Below are positions 22,585-31,167 of a stretch of 42,385 bases of DNA, piece by piece. The notes under the pieces are model-generated. The model did not search any database, had not been told where the DNA came from, and saw only the letters and a list, made by a program, of their open reading frames with translations. This DNA comes from a virus. The position numbers and the translations under genes were made by a program. How positions within the stretch are numbered: the stretch's first letter is position 1; the number at the start of each line of letters is the position of its first letter. The stretch lies in the IMG/VR virus record IMGVR_UViG_3300042691_030535, positions 1 to 42,385 of that record; one strand, given 5' to 3'.

Positions 22585-23937
22585 TCAGGGTTGGGTCAAT
22601 TCTTGCCGGGCCTGGGCCACGGCAGCAGTAGCAGAGAGGATTCGGCCATCGGCCTTGGCCTTGGCAACCAATTCCTTGGCCCTGCCGGCCATTTCTTGAG
22701 CGGTCGGCTCAACCTTTTGGGGCTCCTTCGCCTCGCTCAAAGCGTCTGGGGCGGCTGCGTAGGCAATTGCAGGAGCGGCGTCCACCATGCGTACCGCTGC
22801 TTGGCTGACAAGGTTGCTTTTTTCGGCGGCCAACACGGCGTCCGCAGCTTCTGGCCCAGTAGTCTTGCCATCAGCAGCCAGGCGGTCGATCAGGGCCTCA
22901 TGGCCTGGCAACGACCGGGCACGAACAGCGGCAATGCGCTGGCGCTCGGACTCGGCGCCTTCGGCTCTCAGCGATGCAACGACCTCAGGATTGGCCGCCA
23001 GCCATTCGGCTGTGGTTTGGGTAGTGGGCTGGTTTTCATCCATGGCAGATTGGGCGGGGGATCGGAGGACGGGAGCAGAGCGCCTGCCAGAGGAAGCGCC
23101 AGGGGTTGCGGTGAGTTGAGCTATCAGCATGTCCAGGCTACTAATTTGGTCCGCGAGGCCCGCATCAATCGCCTGTTGGCCGATGAACATTCGCCCATCG
23201 GCCATGTCACTGAGCACCCTGTCAACCGATGCCCCACGGTAGTTTGCAAAGTCATTGACAAACAGCGAGTACAGATAGTTTACCTGATCCTGAATTACCT
23301 TTTGGCCTGTTTCGGTCAACGGGCCATACTGCGATGCCGCCCGCTTGAACTTGCCGGCCACGATCTCGGTGGTCTTCACGCCCATGGCCTGCTCTCGCTG
23401 GCTCACGTCCACATGGGTAGCGACAACGCCAATCGAGCCAACCTGCGCAGTTCCAGAGGCCAGCACTACCATGTCCGCAGCAGAGCCGATCCAGACCCCG
23501 GCACTGGCCATCAGATCCTGAACAATGGTGGCAATAGGCTTCACTCCGCGCACGGCCGACACTGCAGCAGCAGCGGCCTGGGTTCCCGCCACGGTCCCGC
23601 CTGGGGTGTCGGCCAGCAAGATGATCGCCTTGACGGTAGGGTCTGCTGCTGCCGTCTGAACATCACGGGCAAACAGCTCGGTACTGGTGCCGCCTGACAT
23701 ATTGGTCATCAGGTTCATTCGCTGCGCCAGTACGCCATGCAGCGGGATCAACGCCGCGCCGTTGCGCACCTCATAGCCCTGTTGCCGATCAGCTCCCAGA
23801 GGGCGCCCGATCCTGGCCTCAATCGCTGCAATGTCCAGTTCTTCGCCGCGACTACGGGCGGCATAGATCGCCTGAATCTCCTCCAGTCGATTGGGCAGGA
23901 TCGCCCAGGGTGCATTTAGGACATCGAGAACCGTCAT
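22585..23937 (-). CDS. S49-family prohead protease with C-terminal scaffold region (450 aa)
   Basis: Residues about 60-270 form a SppA-like S49 peptidase: ALIPLHGVLAQRMN, AIILLADTPGGTVAGTQAAA, the nucleophile Ser145 in DLMASAGVWIGSAADM, and the likely base Lys198 in EIVAGKFKRAASQYGP. The C-terminal third is helical, Ala/Glu-rich and scaffold-like. An in-frame ATG at 23043 (MDENQPTTQ, residue 299) could produce a separate scaffold, as lambda Nu3 does within gene C. The protease matures the prohead. Located after the portal gene as expected. Confidence 0.85.
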   Translation of the reverse strand: MTVLDVLNAPWAILPNRLEEIQAIYAARSRGEELDIAAIEARIGRPLGADRQQGYEVRNGAALIPLHGVLAQRMNLMTNMSGGTSTELFARDVQTAAADPTVKAIILLADTPGGTVAGTQAAAAAVSAVRGVKPIATIVQDLMASAGVWIGSAADMVVLASGTAQVGSIGVVATHVDVSQREQAMGVKTTEIVAGKFKRAASQYGPLTETGQKVIQDQVNYLYSLFVNDFANYRGASVDRVLSDMADGRMFIGQQAIDAGLADQISSLDMLIAQLTATPGASSGRRSAPVLRSPAQSAMDENQPTTQTTAEWLAANPEVVASLRAEGAESERQRIAAVRARSLPGHEALIDRLAADGKTTGPEAADAVLAAEKSNLVSQAAVRMVDAAPAIAYAAAPDALSEAKEPQKVEPTAQEMAGRAKELVAKAKADGRILSATAAVAQARQELTQP

Positions 23938-23946
23938 GGGCTAATT

Positions 23947-25542
23947 CTAATCGGTGGTTTCGTTGGGGTCAGGAGGCGGCACAGCGATGGCGGCAGGAGG
24001 GCCAGCAAGGGGCGCCTCCAGGCCATCTTGCAATCGAGCCGCCATTTCCTTGGCACTTTGCCGGTGCTTGGTTTCCCAGTCGCCACCGTCATAAGCAACC
24101 ACCTCATCAGCGTGGGTGGTCAAGCCGATTTCCATTCGCTTGGCCGCCGCCATGGCTTCCTTCAGTGGATCAAGAGCCCCAGGGCCGTCGCCACACCAGC
24201 TCGTCTGACTCCAGGCGTACCGGATGAACGGGTCAGCAAAGAACCCTGGCGCCTGGATGATGCCCAGGGCCACGGCATCGGCCAGCCACTCCTCGTAGAT
24301 AGGTTGGCAAATATCCTGTGCCAGCCACGTCCGCTTGATCTGCCAAGTGCGCCACGCATCCATCAGTGCCGCACGGCTGGCGGAGTAGCTGGCGTTAAAG
24401 GCCTTGGACAGCACCTCCTTTGGGATCCCCAGGCCAATGCTGCAGATGTTGAGCATCGCCCCAAAGAACGGGTCAAAATTCGGATTTGGTCGTCCTGGCG
24501 TTGGGCTGACGACGCTCTCCCCGGGCATCAGGTTGACGGCTCGGCCGCTCTCGATCGTTCCGTCCCATCCGCCAGCGGTAGCCAAAACCTTCTCCCGCTC
24601 GGCGTCGCTGAAAATGGTCTGATCGGCAAACGTCTCTCCGTCCATCTGCAGGAACAGCGCCAGCGCTGCGCTGTTCACCGCGGCATCCACTTCCGCGTCG
24701 GTGTACCGGGTGAGCTGCTTGATTGTCGCAATGATCGGCGCCAGGATCGGCAGGCCTCGGGTCTGGCCCGGCCGCTTCATTTCCTTCAGGTGCAGAACAT
24801 TGCGGCGGCCGGACTCTTGCCCGGTGTACGGGATGCGCTCCCATGTGTTGGCAGATCGGGCAACGATCCGGCCAGGGTGATGCTTGGCTACCCAAATGGC
24901 AACGGGTTCGCCGTCCTCATCGCGCTCCACGCCGTCGATCATGGTGGCCGTATTCATGCGGCCGTTTTCGTTGGAAACCCGATCGGCCTCCACGATCTGC
25001 ACCGTCAGCCGAAACGGCCAACCCGCTCGGCCCTTGTCGCCCAGTATCGCAAAAACGTCACCGCTTGAATCATGCGAGCGCAGCAACAGTTGCTGCTGCT
25101 TGTAAAAGCAAAGCTCCCCATGCCGATCGGCATACCGTGATTTTGCCCACATTCCGAACCGACGCTCAGTCAGGCTTTGCCACTCGCTGGCCTGCTTTTC
25201 GGTCATGCCCAGTTCTTTGGCATCGATCAGGCTTTGCAGCTTGAGCCCGGTTCCAACAATGTGGGAAACCCTGGTCTCAATCGCTCCAGCAGCTACCGGG
25301 GCGGTGCGCTCCAGGTCCCGCGAAAATGCCCGAAGATCCGACAGCTCATACTCGGCCTGGCCGTCAGCATCAAGCAGTTGGGGGCGCCAGTTGGAGAATC
25401 GAGGCGACCGCGCCATTTGGCTGGCGCCAGTCATGCCGCCAAATGCCATCATTCCGCCAAAGCCCAGCCGGTCAACCGCAGCCAGCGGCGCTGCAGCAGG
25501 CATTGCCTGGGGCTTGGGTTTGTTGCCGCGTCGCTTTGCCAT
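23947..25542 (-). CDS. Portal protein, lambda gpB family (531 aa)
   Basis: Typical portal sequence: NWRPQLLDADGQAEYELSDL, LRAFSRDLERTAPVAAGAIE, RVSHIVGTGLKLQS, a core with TVQIVEADRVSNENGRMNTA, VLHLKEMKRPGQTRGLPILA, LTRYTDAEVDAAVNSAALAL and FNASYSASRAALMDAWRTW. Portals form the dodecameric DNA gate at one capsid vertex. The C-terminal tail is Pro-rich. The ATG overlaps the gpW stop (TGATG). Confidence 0.9.
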   Translation of the reverse strand: MAKRRGNKPKPQAMPAAAPLAAVDRLGFGGMMAFGGMTGASQMARSPRFSNWRPQLLDADGQAEYELSDLRAFSRDLERTAPVAAGAIETRVSHIVGTGLKLQSLIDAKELGMTEKQASEWQSLTERRFGMWAKSRYADRHGELCFYKQQQLLLRSHDSSGDVFAILGDKGRAGWPFRLTVQIVEADRVSNENGRMNTATMIDGVERDEDGEPVAIWVAKHHPGRIVARSANTWERIPYTGQESGRRNVLHLKEMKRPGQTRGLPILAPIIATIKQLTRYTDAEVDAAVNSAALALFLQMDGETFADQTIFSDAEREKVLATAGGWDGTIESGRAVNLMPGESVVSPTPGRPNPNFDPFFGAMLNICSIGLGIPKEVLSKAFNASYSASRAALMDAWRTWQIKRTWLAQDICQPIYEEWLADAVALGIIQAPGFFADPFIRYAWSQTSWCGDGPGALDPLKEAMAAAKRMEIGLTTHADEVVAYDGGDWETKHRQSAKEMAARLQDGLEAPLAGPPAAIAVPPPDPNETTD

Positions 25543-25769
25543 CAGAAGTTAGGCCGCAAGGTTCGCCCTCGGCCGCGCCCAATGGCCTGGCTGCTCAAGT
25601 CCTTAACCCTGCCGTCCCATATCTTGATCCCTGCCTGAATTTCCGCCAGGTCTGCACGCTTGAGCATTCGATCACCAATCTTTTTTTCCTGGCCACTCAA
25701 CACTTTGACCTCGGCATCGAGGTAATCATTGAGCCGCGCAGTGGCGATAGCGAGCGTAATTCCTGCCAT
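25542..25769 (-). CDS. gpW-like head-tail joining protein (75 aa)
   Basis: The sequence MAGITLAIATARLNDYLDAE, VLSGQEKKIGDRMLKRADLA and EIQAGIKIWDGRVKDLS is characteristic of the gpW/DUF6148 family encoded between terminase and portal. Start set at ATG 25769 because the family begins MAGITLA; ATGs at 25778 and 25781 are alternatives closer to the terminase stop. gpW closes the filled head before connector attachment. Confidence 0.8.
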   Translation of the reverse strand: MAGITLAIATARLNDYLDAEVKVLSGQEKKIGDRMLKRADLAEIQAGIKIWDGRVKDLSSQAIGRGRGRTLRPNF

Positions 25770-25783
25770 GGCTAGCATCATAC

Positions 25784-27721
25784 TCAACCAAAGCGCCCGC
25801 CAGCGCCAAACCTGGTGGCGGCTGCATTTACGGCCCCCGCCACCTGCGCCCCCACCGACCGCTCCAGTTGGGTCCACATGGTGCCCGTGGTGTAGCGCCT
25901 GGCCACCAACTGGAACACCGCATAGGCGTAGCGGGTGCAGTCGCCGGCCTCATCCCTGGCGCTCGCCGGCTTTTCCCAAAAGTATCTGGTTTCGCCTTTC
26001 TTGGTCTCGCGGTACCGCTTCCAGGGAAACAGCTCCGCCAGAAACTGATCATGTGAACACAGGCCAAAATGCAGGTATCCAGAGCCTGGGGCCTCAATTC
26101 CTAGGCGGCGCTGTAGGAGCTTGATGCTTTCGTCGTAGCCCACGAAATACAGGGTGACCCCGTTTTTCACGATCGGCTTGTTTTTGCGATTGATACTCAC
26201 TGGCGTCCCCCTGCCCAGTAGGGGCTTGCCCTTCTGCGGGGCCCCGCGCAACGGCACCCACATATCCTTCCGGGTTGAGCAGAATTCACGAATGGCATGG
26301 GCGCTTGTTGCGTCGCCGCCTTCATCAATGCCGCCGCGAGCGAGCTTAAGCACGCAGCCATCCTCTCGAACCCACTTGGTCTCGGCGATTGCATCTAGCT
26401 GCGCCAGGGTGTTTTCGTCCTGCGGATCCCCGTCAATCTCCCAATGGCCCAGGTGCCAGGCCTCCTCGCCTCTCCCCCATCCCCAGACGGTGGCCACCAG
26501 TCGCTCGTTTGCCGTGCCCCCGCCGCCCTGGCTATCAACTCCAGCGGTGATCAACAGCACGCCATTGGGCACCGGCCCCATGCCATTGCCGTATTCCTTG
26601 ATCTCATAGCCATTGCCCAACGCCTCGGACTGCCGACGCATGGCCAGGTTGTCGGCGGAAACCTTGCCAGCCAGCGAGTCCTCCCACCCTTCGCCCAGCA
26701 CCGTGTTTTTGAAGGTTTGCATCGGCTCTGGGTCGCCTTTGCGCAGCGCCTCCAGTGCCTCCTGATATTCCCGGACCAGGATTGCCCAGTCCGCTGCGGG
26801 GCTGTAGCTGTAGCCAGCCCACACATGAAAGCCAACCAGGCCAGGAACCTGGGAAACAGCGGTAGGCCGATCTTCGCAGCGCTCCACCATCCAGCGCTTT
26901 TTGCTGTGCGGGATTGGCTTTTTGCAATTTTCGCATTCGTAATGAGCGGTATACTCGCCCTCTTTTATCATTTGATCCCATCTTAAAGCCTGATAATGGT
27001 TACAAAAAGGGCAAGGAACAAAGAATTTTCTCTGATCAGATTTAAGATACAGAGTCTCGGTTGGGCCATCCTTAAAAATCGGTGTGCTGCCTACGCCGAT
27101 CTTGCGATCCCAGTAGTAATCGGCGCGGTTGCGAGCCAGCTTGTCAACGTTGCCTTCTGGAATTTGGCGATAAGCATCGCGCTCATCCATCAGCACAACC
27201 TTTCTGGACTTCCTTCTGAATGCCCGACCGCTTGCAGCGTTTACTATGTCAACTAACCCACCATTGCTAAGCTGTTTCAGGAGTATTGTGTTACTTGTTG
27301 TGTTGCGTGCCTTGGCTTCTGTTATCAGCCCCTGCAGTGCTGGGGTGTCTTCAAATAATGGCTTAATCTCTTCTTTTGAATAACCCTCAGCATCTTCTTT
27401 GACTGGCTGCACAATCATGATCGGGCATGGATCATGGTGTGAGTAATACTGAACAACAACGCCCAGCATTTTTGTCCAGCCGACGCGGGCGGACTTCAAG
27501 CAAACCACCGTCTCCACATTGGGATCGGTAAAGGCGTCCAGAATTGGCCGCTGATATGGCAGGGTCCGCCACTGGCCTTTCTCTGCCGCGTTGCCGGTCA
27601 TCACCGCGCCGCCATCAACCGTGGCCGGCTGGTCCGCATATTGCGACAGCCGGAGTTTCGGAGGTGGCTTAAACCCGCCCAGAATGCGCCGCGTCAGCTC
27701 TTGCACCGCCGGCAGCGTCAC
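25784..27721 (-). CDS. Terminase large subunit, lambda gpA family
   Basis: A 645-residue packaging ATPase-nuclease. The N-terminal ATPase has WRTLPYQRPILDAFTDP, the lambda-type Walker A CLKSARVGWTKML (residues 74-86), and a Walker B-like VVLMDERDAY. Zn-like CxxC motifs (CPFCNHYQALRWD; CENCKKPIPHSKKRW) match the gpA family. The C-terminal nuclease region has ITAGVDSQGGGG, VWGWGRGEEAWHLGHWEIDG and DEGGDATSAHAIREFC. It cuts DNA at packaging ends and drives it into the prohead. The GpA type suggests cos-like cutting, but the ends here are not resolved. Confidence 0.92.
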   Translation of the reverse strand: MTLPAVQELTRRILGGFKPPPKLRLSQYADQPATVDGGAVMTGNAAEKGQWRTLPYQRPILDAFTDPNVETVVCLKSARVGWTKMLGVVVQYYSHHDPCPIMIVQPVKEDAEGYSKEEIKPLFEDTPALQGLITEAKARNTTSNTILLKQLSNGGLVDIVNAASGRAFRRKSRKVVLMDERDAYRQIPEGNVDKLARNRADYYWDRKIGVGSTPIFKDGPTETLYLKSDQRKFFVPCPFCNHYQALRWDQMIKEGEYTAHYECENCKKPIPHSKKRWMVERCEDRPTAVSQVPGLVGFHVWAGYSYSPAADWAILVREYQEALEALRKGDPEPMQTFKNTVLGEGWEDSLAGKVSADNLAMRRQSEALGNGYEIKEYGNGMGPVPNGVLLITAGVDSQGGGGTANERLVATVWGWGRGEEAWHLGHWEIDGDPQDENTLAQLDAIAETKWVREDGCVLKLARGGIDEGGDATSAHAIREFCSTRKDMWVPLRGAPQKGKPLLGRGTPVSINRKNKPIVKNGVTLYFVGYDESIKLLQRRLGIEAPGSGYLHFGLCSHDQFLAELFPWKRYRETKKGETRYFWEKPASARDEAGDCTRYAYAVFQLVARRYTTGTMWTQLERSVGAQVAGAVNAAATRFGAGGRFG

Positions 27722-28350
27722 GGCTCAACCTCTGGGTAGCGCTCCATCACGTCGCCAGCAGCCAGGGACCCTAGGGCCTCTCGAATCAGATCCTGCGCAA
27801 CAGCTACCTCATCAGGGGTCAGGTGCGGAATTCTTTGCTTCAGCTTGCTGGCCACTCCCAGCATCGTGGTTCGGGTGATGTTGACCGCCGCGTCCCAAGC
27901 CTGAAAAACCTCTTCGCGGGGGAGCAGCTTATTGGCTTCCTTCTTTCTCTCCATCCTGGCAATCAGCCGTTTTTCCCGTTCGTGCAGCGCTCGTTCGTCG
28001 TTGAAATTTGGGACTTTTTCGTCATCGGCGTCGGACTCGGTGTCTAGGTCGTCGTCGGCGAGGCTTGGGGCGGTGGGGCGCGAGTGCTTGGGGGCTGCCT
28101 GGCCTGCCGGCGTGGCAGCCCTCGGACTGGGCCTCTGGCCTTGATTGGCATTGGTCCCCCGCGGCGCCGGGTCAGTGGCCTGGGCCCACTGCTCATCAGC
28201 AAGGCCCGGGTCGATTTCCCAGCCCTTCCCCTGCCGCTCAACCGCTGGGGGAGACAGCCGGCCATTCTTGATCGCCCTGAGCACCGATACATGGGTAGCC
28301 CCACGGAGCCCCAGGGCCTTGCGGTGATCGGCGTACTGCTGGAGGTTCAC
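27718..28350 (-). CDS. Terminase small subunit, Nu1-like (210 aa)
   Basis: GTG start at 28350; its TGA overlaps the TerL ATG. The N-terminal winged HTH (NLQQYADHRKALGLRGATHV; VLRAIKNGRLSPPAVERQGK) resembles Nu1-type DNA recognition. A Pro/Ala/Asp-rich linker leads to a C-terminal helical region (ERALHEREKRLIARMERKKE; NITRTTMLGVASKLKQRIPH) that contacts the large subunit. It recognises the packaging site, which may lie in the adjacent non-coding 28351-28584. Confidence 0.82.
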   Translation of the reverse strand: MNLQQYADHRKALGLRGATHVSVLRAIKNGRLSPPAVERQGKGWEIDPGLADEQWAQATDPAPRGTNANQGQRPSPRAATPAGQAAPKHSRPTAPSLADDDLDTESDADDEKVPNFNDERALHEREKRLIARMERKKEANKLLPREEVFQAWDAAVNITRTTMLGVASKLKQRIPHLTPDEVAVAQDLIREALGSLAAGDVMERYPEVEP

Positions 28351-28392
28351 TCTGCCCGCGTCACCAGCATCGGATTTGTACCTATGGCCATA

Positions 28393-28424
28393 TTGTAACC
28401 AGCTGCGTACAAAATAGGTTACAA
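28393..28424 (-). promoter_or_regulatory. Putative late promoter with inverted-repeat operator
   Basis: Upstream of the terminase operon, TTGTAACC (28393-28400) and GGTTACAA (28417-28424) form perfect 8-bp inverted arms 24 bases apart, about two helical turns. On the minus strand the downstream arm contains TACAAT, a good -10 element about 45 bases before the GTG at 28350; no clear -35 is present. This suggests an activator- or repressor-controlled late promoter. The rest of the 28351-28584 gap shows no gene. Confidence 0.4.
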
Positions 28425-28584
28425 CCTTGTGGCGCCAAGGGATCTCAGGATTACAGGCTGCCCTTTGTGATGCTTGTACCTTTATTGCGAACCGTTATCA
28501 ACAGAGAAATCGAGGTCGTGGTATTCCCTCCCTAACAGGTGCGTCGGAGGACCCAAAACGATTGGTATGACTGGGTTTTGCCTG

Positions 28585-29217
28585 TCATCGTCCACCATAT
28601 CCGCGAGCAGCTGAGTCTAGTGCTCGTTGGTAGCCAGCGATAAACGACCGGTTGATCTCGATCTCGATCTCGGCTCTGATGATTGGACTGAACTGGCCAG
28701 AGTCAAACATACGAGCCACTGAAGGCCCGTAGACAACCTGCATCTTCCCATTGCTGCCGATCCTGAACGGCAACACCTGGCCGCTCCTGGAGCGTGCAAG
28801 GAACGTGGTCGGATACTGCTGGCGCTTGCCCTTGAGCAGGGCTGCCGAACCAGGCTTGCCCTTCTTGGTTGGCTTGCTCCAGCCACGGCCACGGCCCAGT
28901 CCTTTCTGGCCTGTCGCGCGAGTGCCAGGCCTAAACCCAAACTGGTTGATGGTTGGCGGACGGCTTGCAAACACCAGCTCAGCCTCCCCATTCCGCGCTC
29001 GACTAGTGGACAGCTTTATGTCCTGTTTAACACGTCCAGACCTGATGTTGTATCGCTGGCTGATGCTCATGCCCGCCTGCTTGTTGGCTGACTTAGCCGC
29101 TGCAAGAATGCCTGCCCTTGTTGCCTTTTGAAACAATTTAGGATCAAGGAAAGACCGCATCTTCTCTAGCTGGCCGATGCCTTCGACCTTGACCCTGATG
29201 AATTCGTTGTTGCCCAT
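28585..29217 (-). CDS. Minor tail protein Z-like (210 aa), displaced from the tail genes
   Basis: The sequence NNEFIRVKVEGIGQLEKMRS, FQKATRAGILAAAKSANKQA, SISQRYNIRSGRVKQDIKLS and LVFASRPPTINQFGFRPGT fits the prophage minor tail protein Z family, basic and helical early then beta-rich. In lambda, Z follows FII; here it is far upstream of terminase, after RusA. Likely tail completion. The stop lies before a 234-base non-coding gap, and no terminator was found there. Confidence 0.72.
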   Translation of the reverse strand: MGNNEFIRVKVEGIGQLEKMRSFLDPKLFQKATRAGILAAAKSANKQAGMSISQRYNIRSGRVKQDIKLSTSRARNGEAELVFASRPPTINQFGFRPGTRATGQKGLGRGRGWSKPTKKGKPGSAALLKGKRQQYPTTFLARSRSGQVLPFRIGSNGKMQVVYGPSVARMFDSGQFSPIIRAEIEIEINRSFIAGYQRALDSAARGYGGR

Positions 29218-29230
29218 CTATCCCCCCCAC

Positions 29231-29653
29231 CTAAACATTCTCAACAATCACTTCACACCCCTCTAGCTCCCCATCCTTGCAATACACCTTCATCGCAACA
29301 AGGCGGCACACTTGAGAATCATCCTTAAACAGCACGCCGGTCAGCCCATCCAGCACTGATCGCTCGATCTTGTCGATGTCAGGCTTGACGATGACGTGCA
29401 TCGGTGCGTTCGGCTTGAGTTGCCCCTTGGTGTTGAAGTGGCCTTTAGGCCTGGCGAACCTAAACACCAGTTCAACGAACACCGGGCCCAGTGCCATGGC
29501 TGCCCCAGTCTTCAGGGCTTCCTGCCTGACCGCTTCCCGCCAGGGCTTGAGGTTGGCGCTTTGCTCAACCATGATGCCGCGCCCAACGTGCTTCTTTGAG
29601 CCTTGAGGGGCGGGCCTGATGCCCTCGATGTTGAAGTGGATCATATCGGCCAT
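29231..29653 (-). CDS. rusA: RusA-family Holliday junction resolvase
   Basis: A 140-residue protein with the RusA signature: N-terminal GIRPAPQGSKKHVGRG, LVFRFARPKGHFNTKGQLKP, and the catalytic KPDIDKIERSVLDGLTGVLF followed by KDDSQV, giving Asp92, Asp94, Lys95, Asp102 and Asp111/112. RusA dimers cut four-way junctions and can process branched replication intermediates before packaging. It is 9 bases from the HTH protein and 13 from gpZ in one operon. Confidence 0.9.
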   Translation of the reverse strand: MADMIHFNIEGIRPAPQGSKKHVGRGIMVEQSANLKPWREAVRQEALKTGAAMALGPVFVELVFRFARPKGHFNTKGQLKPNAPMHVIVKPDIDKIERSVLDGLTGVLFKDDSQVCRLVAMKVYCKDGELEGCEVIVENV

Positions 29654-29662
29654 CGCCCCACC

Positions 29663-30277
29663 CTACGCCAATTGAACGTTCAGGGGCTGGTCAACCCTGC
29701 GGTAATGCCTGCCCCGAACATCCGTTCCTTGGTGGACGGCAAGCCAGATCAGCTTGCTGTGAACTCGAGCATTCCTGGCTGCAGCGGCAATTGAAGGAAA
29801 CCGTCGTCCACTTTCAATGCATTCAACCTGATGAGATTTTGTTAGTTTTGGCAAATTCATATTAACAATCTTTTTGGCAAGCAATTCAGAATCAAACAAC
29901 TGCGTTAAAACTGCCTGGTCCATGCCGCCAAACTGATCGGGTCGTTTTTTGGCAAAGGACCTAAGACTTTTGCGCGAGACGTAGCGAGGGCTGTTTTTGG
30001 CGTCCGAACGGGCGACAGCAGGAAGGTCGCCCGAATCAATCCATAAATAAACTTTTTCGTAGGAATAGCCAGTTAAAGCTTTGATTGTCCCGATTGATAT
30101 AAATTCGCCTTCGGGAATCCTTGGCAGGCCCAATTCTTGCGCTTTCCAAATCATTGATTGGTTTGACCTTGATGGCCTGCGCTGGGCAAACCTGGCAACG
30201 ACTAAGTGCCAGGGCAGCTCGCCCACCAGATCGGTCAGGGCCTCGATGTCCTCTGGAGACCATGGGCGGCCGCCCAT
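29663..30277 (-). CDS. HTH protein with Myb-like and NUMOD-like parts (204 aa)
   Basis: ATG at 30277 overlaps the upstream TGA; a GTG at 30280 is also in frame. Residues 1-50 look SANT/Myb-like (RPWSPEDIEALTDLVGELPW). Residues about 60-110 form a MerR/excisionase-type HTH (ISIGTIKALTGYSYEKVYLW; IDSGDLPAVARSD). The C-terminal segment VECIESGRRFPSIAAAARNA ends like a nuclease-associated (NUMOD1/IENR1) DNA-binding repeat, but no HNH or GIY-YIG catalytic domain is present. Probably a DNA-binding regulator, possibly derived from a homing endonuclease. Confidence 0.65.
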   Translation of the reverse strand: MGGRPWSPEDIEALTDLVGELPWHLVVARFAQRRPSRSNQSMIWKAQELGLPRIPEGEFISIGTIKALTGYSYEKVYLWIDSGDLPAVARSDAKNSPRYVSRKSLRSFAKKRPDQFGGMDQAVLTQLFDSELLAKKIVNMNLPKLTKSHQVECIESGRRFPSIAAAARNARVHSKLIWLAVHQGTDVRGRHYRRVDQPLNVQLA

Positions 30278-30435
30278 CACCCCTGCCCTCCAGCCTCAAG
30301 CAACTTCACCGCCTGTGCCCCGGTAATTTCCCTCCCAGTGGCCACCTGCAGCCTCAGGGCCAGGGTGAAAGGGTGCTCGCCGGGGCGTGCCTGAGCCAAG
30401 GCGGCAAGGCGGCTCTGAAGGGCTGTGGGGTCCAT
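30277..30435 (-). CDS. Hypothetical small protein (52 aa)
   Basis: ATG at 30435 starts one base after the upstream stop; TGA at 30277-30279 overlaps the next ATG. The product MDPTALQSRLAALAQARPGE continues FTLALRLQVATGREITGAQA and is Ala-rich and helical. Tight interlocking supports it. No family recognised. Confidence 0.6.
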   Translation of the reverse strand: MDPTALQSRLAALAQARPGEHPFTLALRLQVATGREITGAQAVKLLEAGGQG

Positions 30436-30436
30436 C

Positions 30437-30811
30437 TCAGCCTTTGCAGTGGTAAGCGACGCCTGCCCTGAGGATTGCTACCTGCTTAGCAAGGGGGCTG
30501 CCTTCCTGGCATTCAACTTGCTGCAACACGGTTGCTAGCGCCTGATCCAATTCCTCAGGCGTCGGCGGCAATGGTGGCGGGCTGTGCAAATTGTTGGCGA
30601 TGGCCTCCAGTTGTGCGGCGTCTATGATCTTGGGAAATTCGCTGTTGTACTTCCAGGTCCCAATCTGGCTCATCGCTCCACGAATGCCATCAGCAATAAG
30701 GCGCCGCCTCTCCAGGATTGGGCTATTTGCATGGCACCGATTGCCTTCAGCAAAGACCAGGACACACTTTGCGGCTGGTGTCAGCAGCGGAAATTCAACA
30801 TGCTCGGCCAT
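30437..30811 (-). CDS. Hypothetical protein (124 aa), first gene of the rusA operon
   Basis: The sequence includes LTPAAKCVLVFAEGNRCHAN, ERRRLIADGIRGAMSQIGTW and a Pro-rich linker followed by EELDQALATVLQQVECQEGS. No family is recognised. It starts just beyond the iteron region (30935-31214), so its promoter should lie within or next to that region, which could couple expression to origin occupancy. Confidence 0.65.
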   Translation of the reverse strand: MAEHVEFPLLTPAAKCVLVFAEGNRCHANSPILERRRLIADGIRGAMSQIGTWKYNSEFPKIIDAAQLEAIANNLHSPPPLPPTPEELDQALATVLQQVECQEGSPLAKQVAILRAGVAYHCKG

Positions 30812-31019
30812 GGATCAATCCTGAGGGTGTGAGGGGGGCTGACGTTCCAGCCACGCAACCGTAGACCCTAACGGCTGGGGGTGGCAACGGGTGGAGCTCT
30901 GAAGTGGGCTGCAGAGGGGTGGTCGCTGCTGAGTGTTGGTCGTTGGGAGGTTTGTTGGCGCTGGCGACCAACATTGAAACAAGCTGTGCCGCAATGGATC
31001 TCAGCGAATTTGGGCCCAA

Positions 31020-31117
31020 TGTTGGTTTGTTGGTCTGTTGGTCGGTGGCCGGGTCCGTCTTAAAGAAAAAAAGGGGCCAGAAAAAAAGGAAAGAGAAAAA
31101 AGACCAACAAACCAACA
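31020..31117. repeat. 17-bp perfect inverted repeat around a purine-rich tract
   Basis: TGTTGGTTTGTTGGTCT (31020-31036) is the exact reverse complement of 31101-31117. The 64 bases between contain long A-runs on the plus strand. Possible cruciform or paired initiator sites. Confidence 0.7.
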
Positions 31118-31167
31118 ATACACATACATATATACCTATATCCCTTATAGGGACTACGTTTTCGGGT

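Noticed and set aside
22486-23697. 403-codon plus-strand frame
   Set aside because: Antisense to the S49 protease gene; its composition is that of a shadow frame in GC-rich DNA.
24028-25068. 346-codon plus-strand frame
   Set aside because: Antisense to the portal gene, which is supported by clear family motifs.
28351-28584. tRNA or small gene in the gap upstream of terminase
   Set aside because: No cloverleaf arms or coupled start/stop pair were seen; only the inverted repeat and promoter-like sequence stand out.
28560-28585. Terminator after the gpZ-like gene
   Set aside because: AAAACCCA and TTTTGGGT nearby look paired at first sight but are not reverse complements in order, so no stem forms.
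29663-30277. Homing endonuclease
   Set aside because: DNA-binding repeats are present but no HNH, GIY-YIG or LAGLIDADG catalytic motif can be seen.
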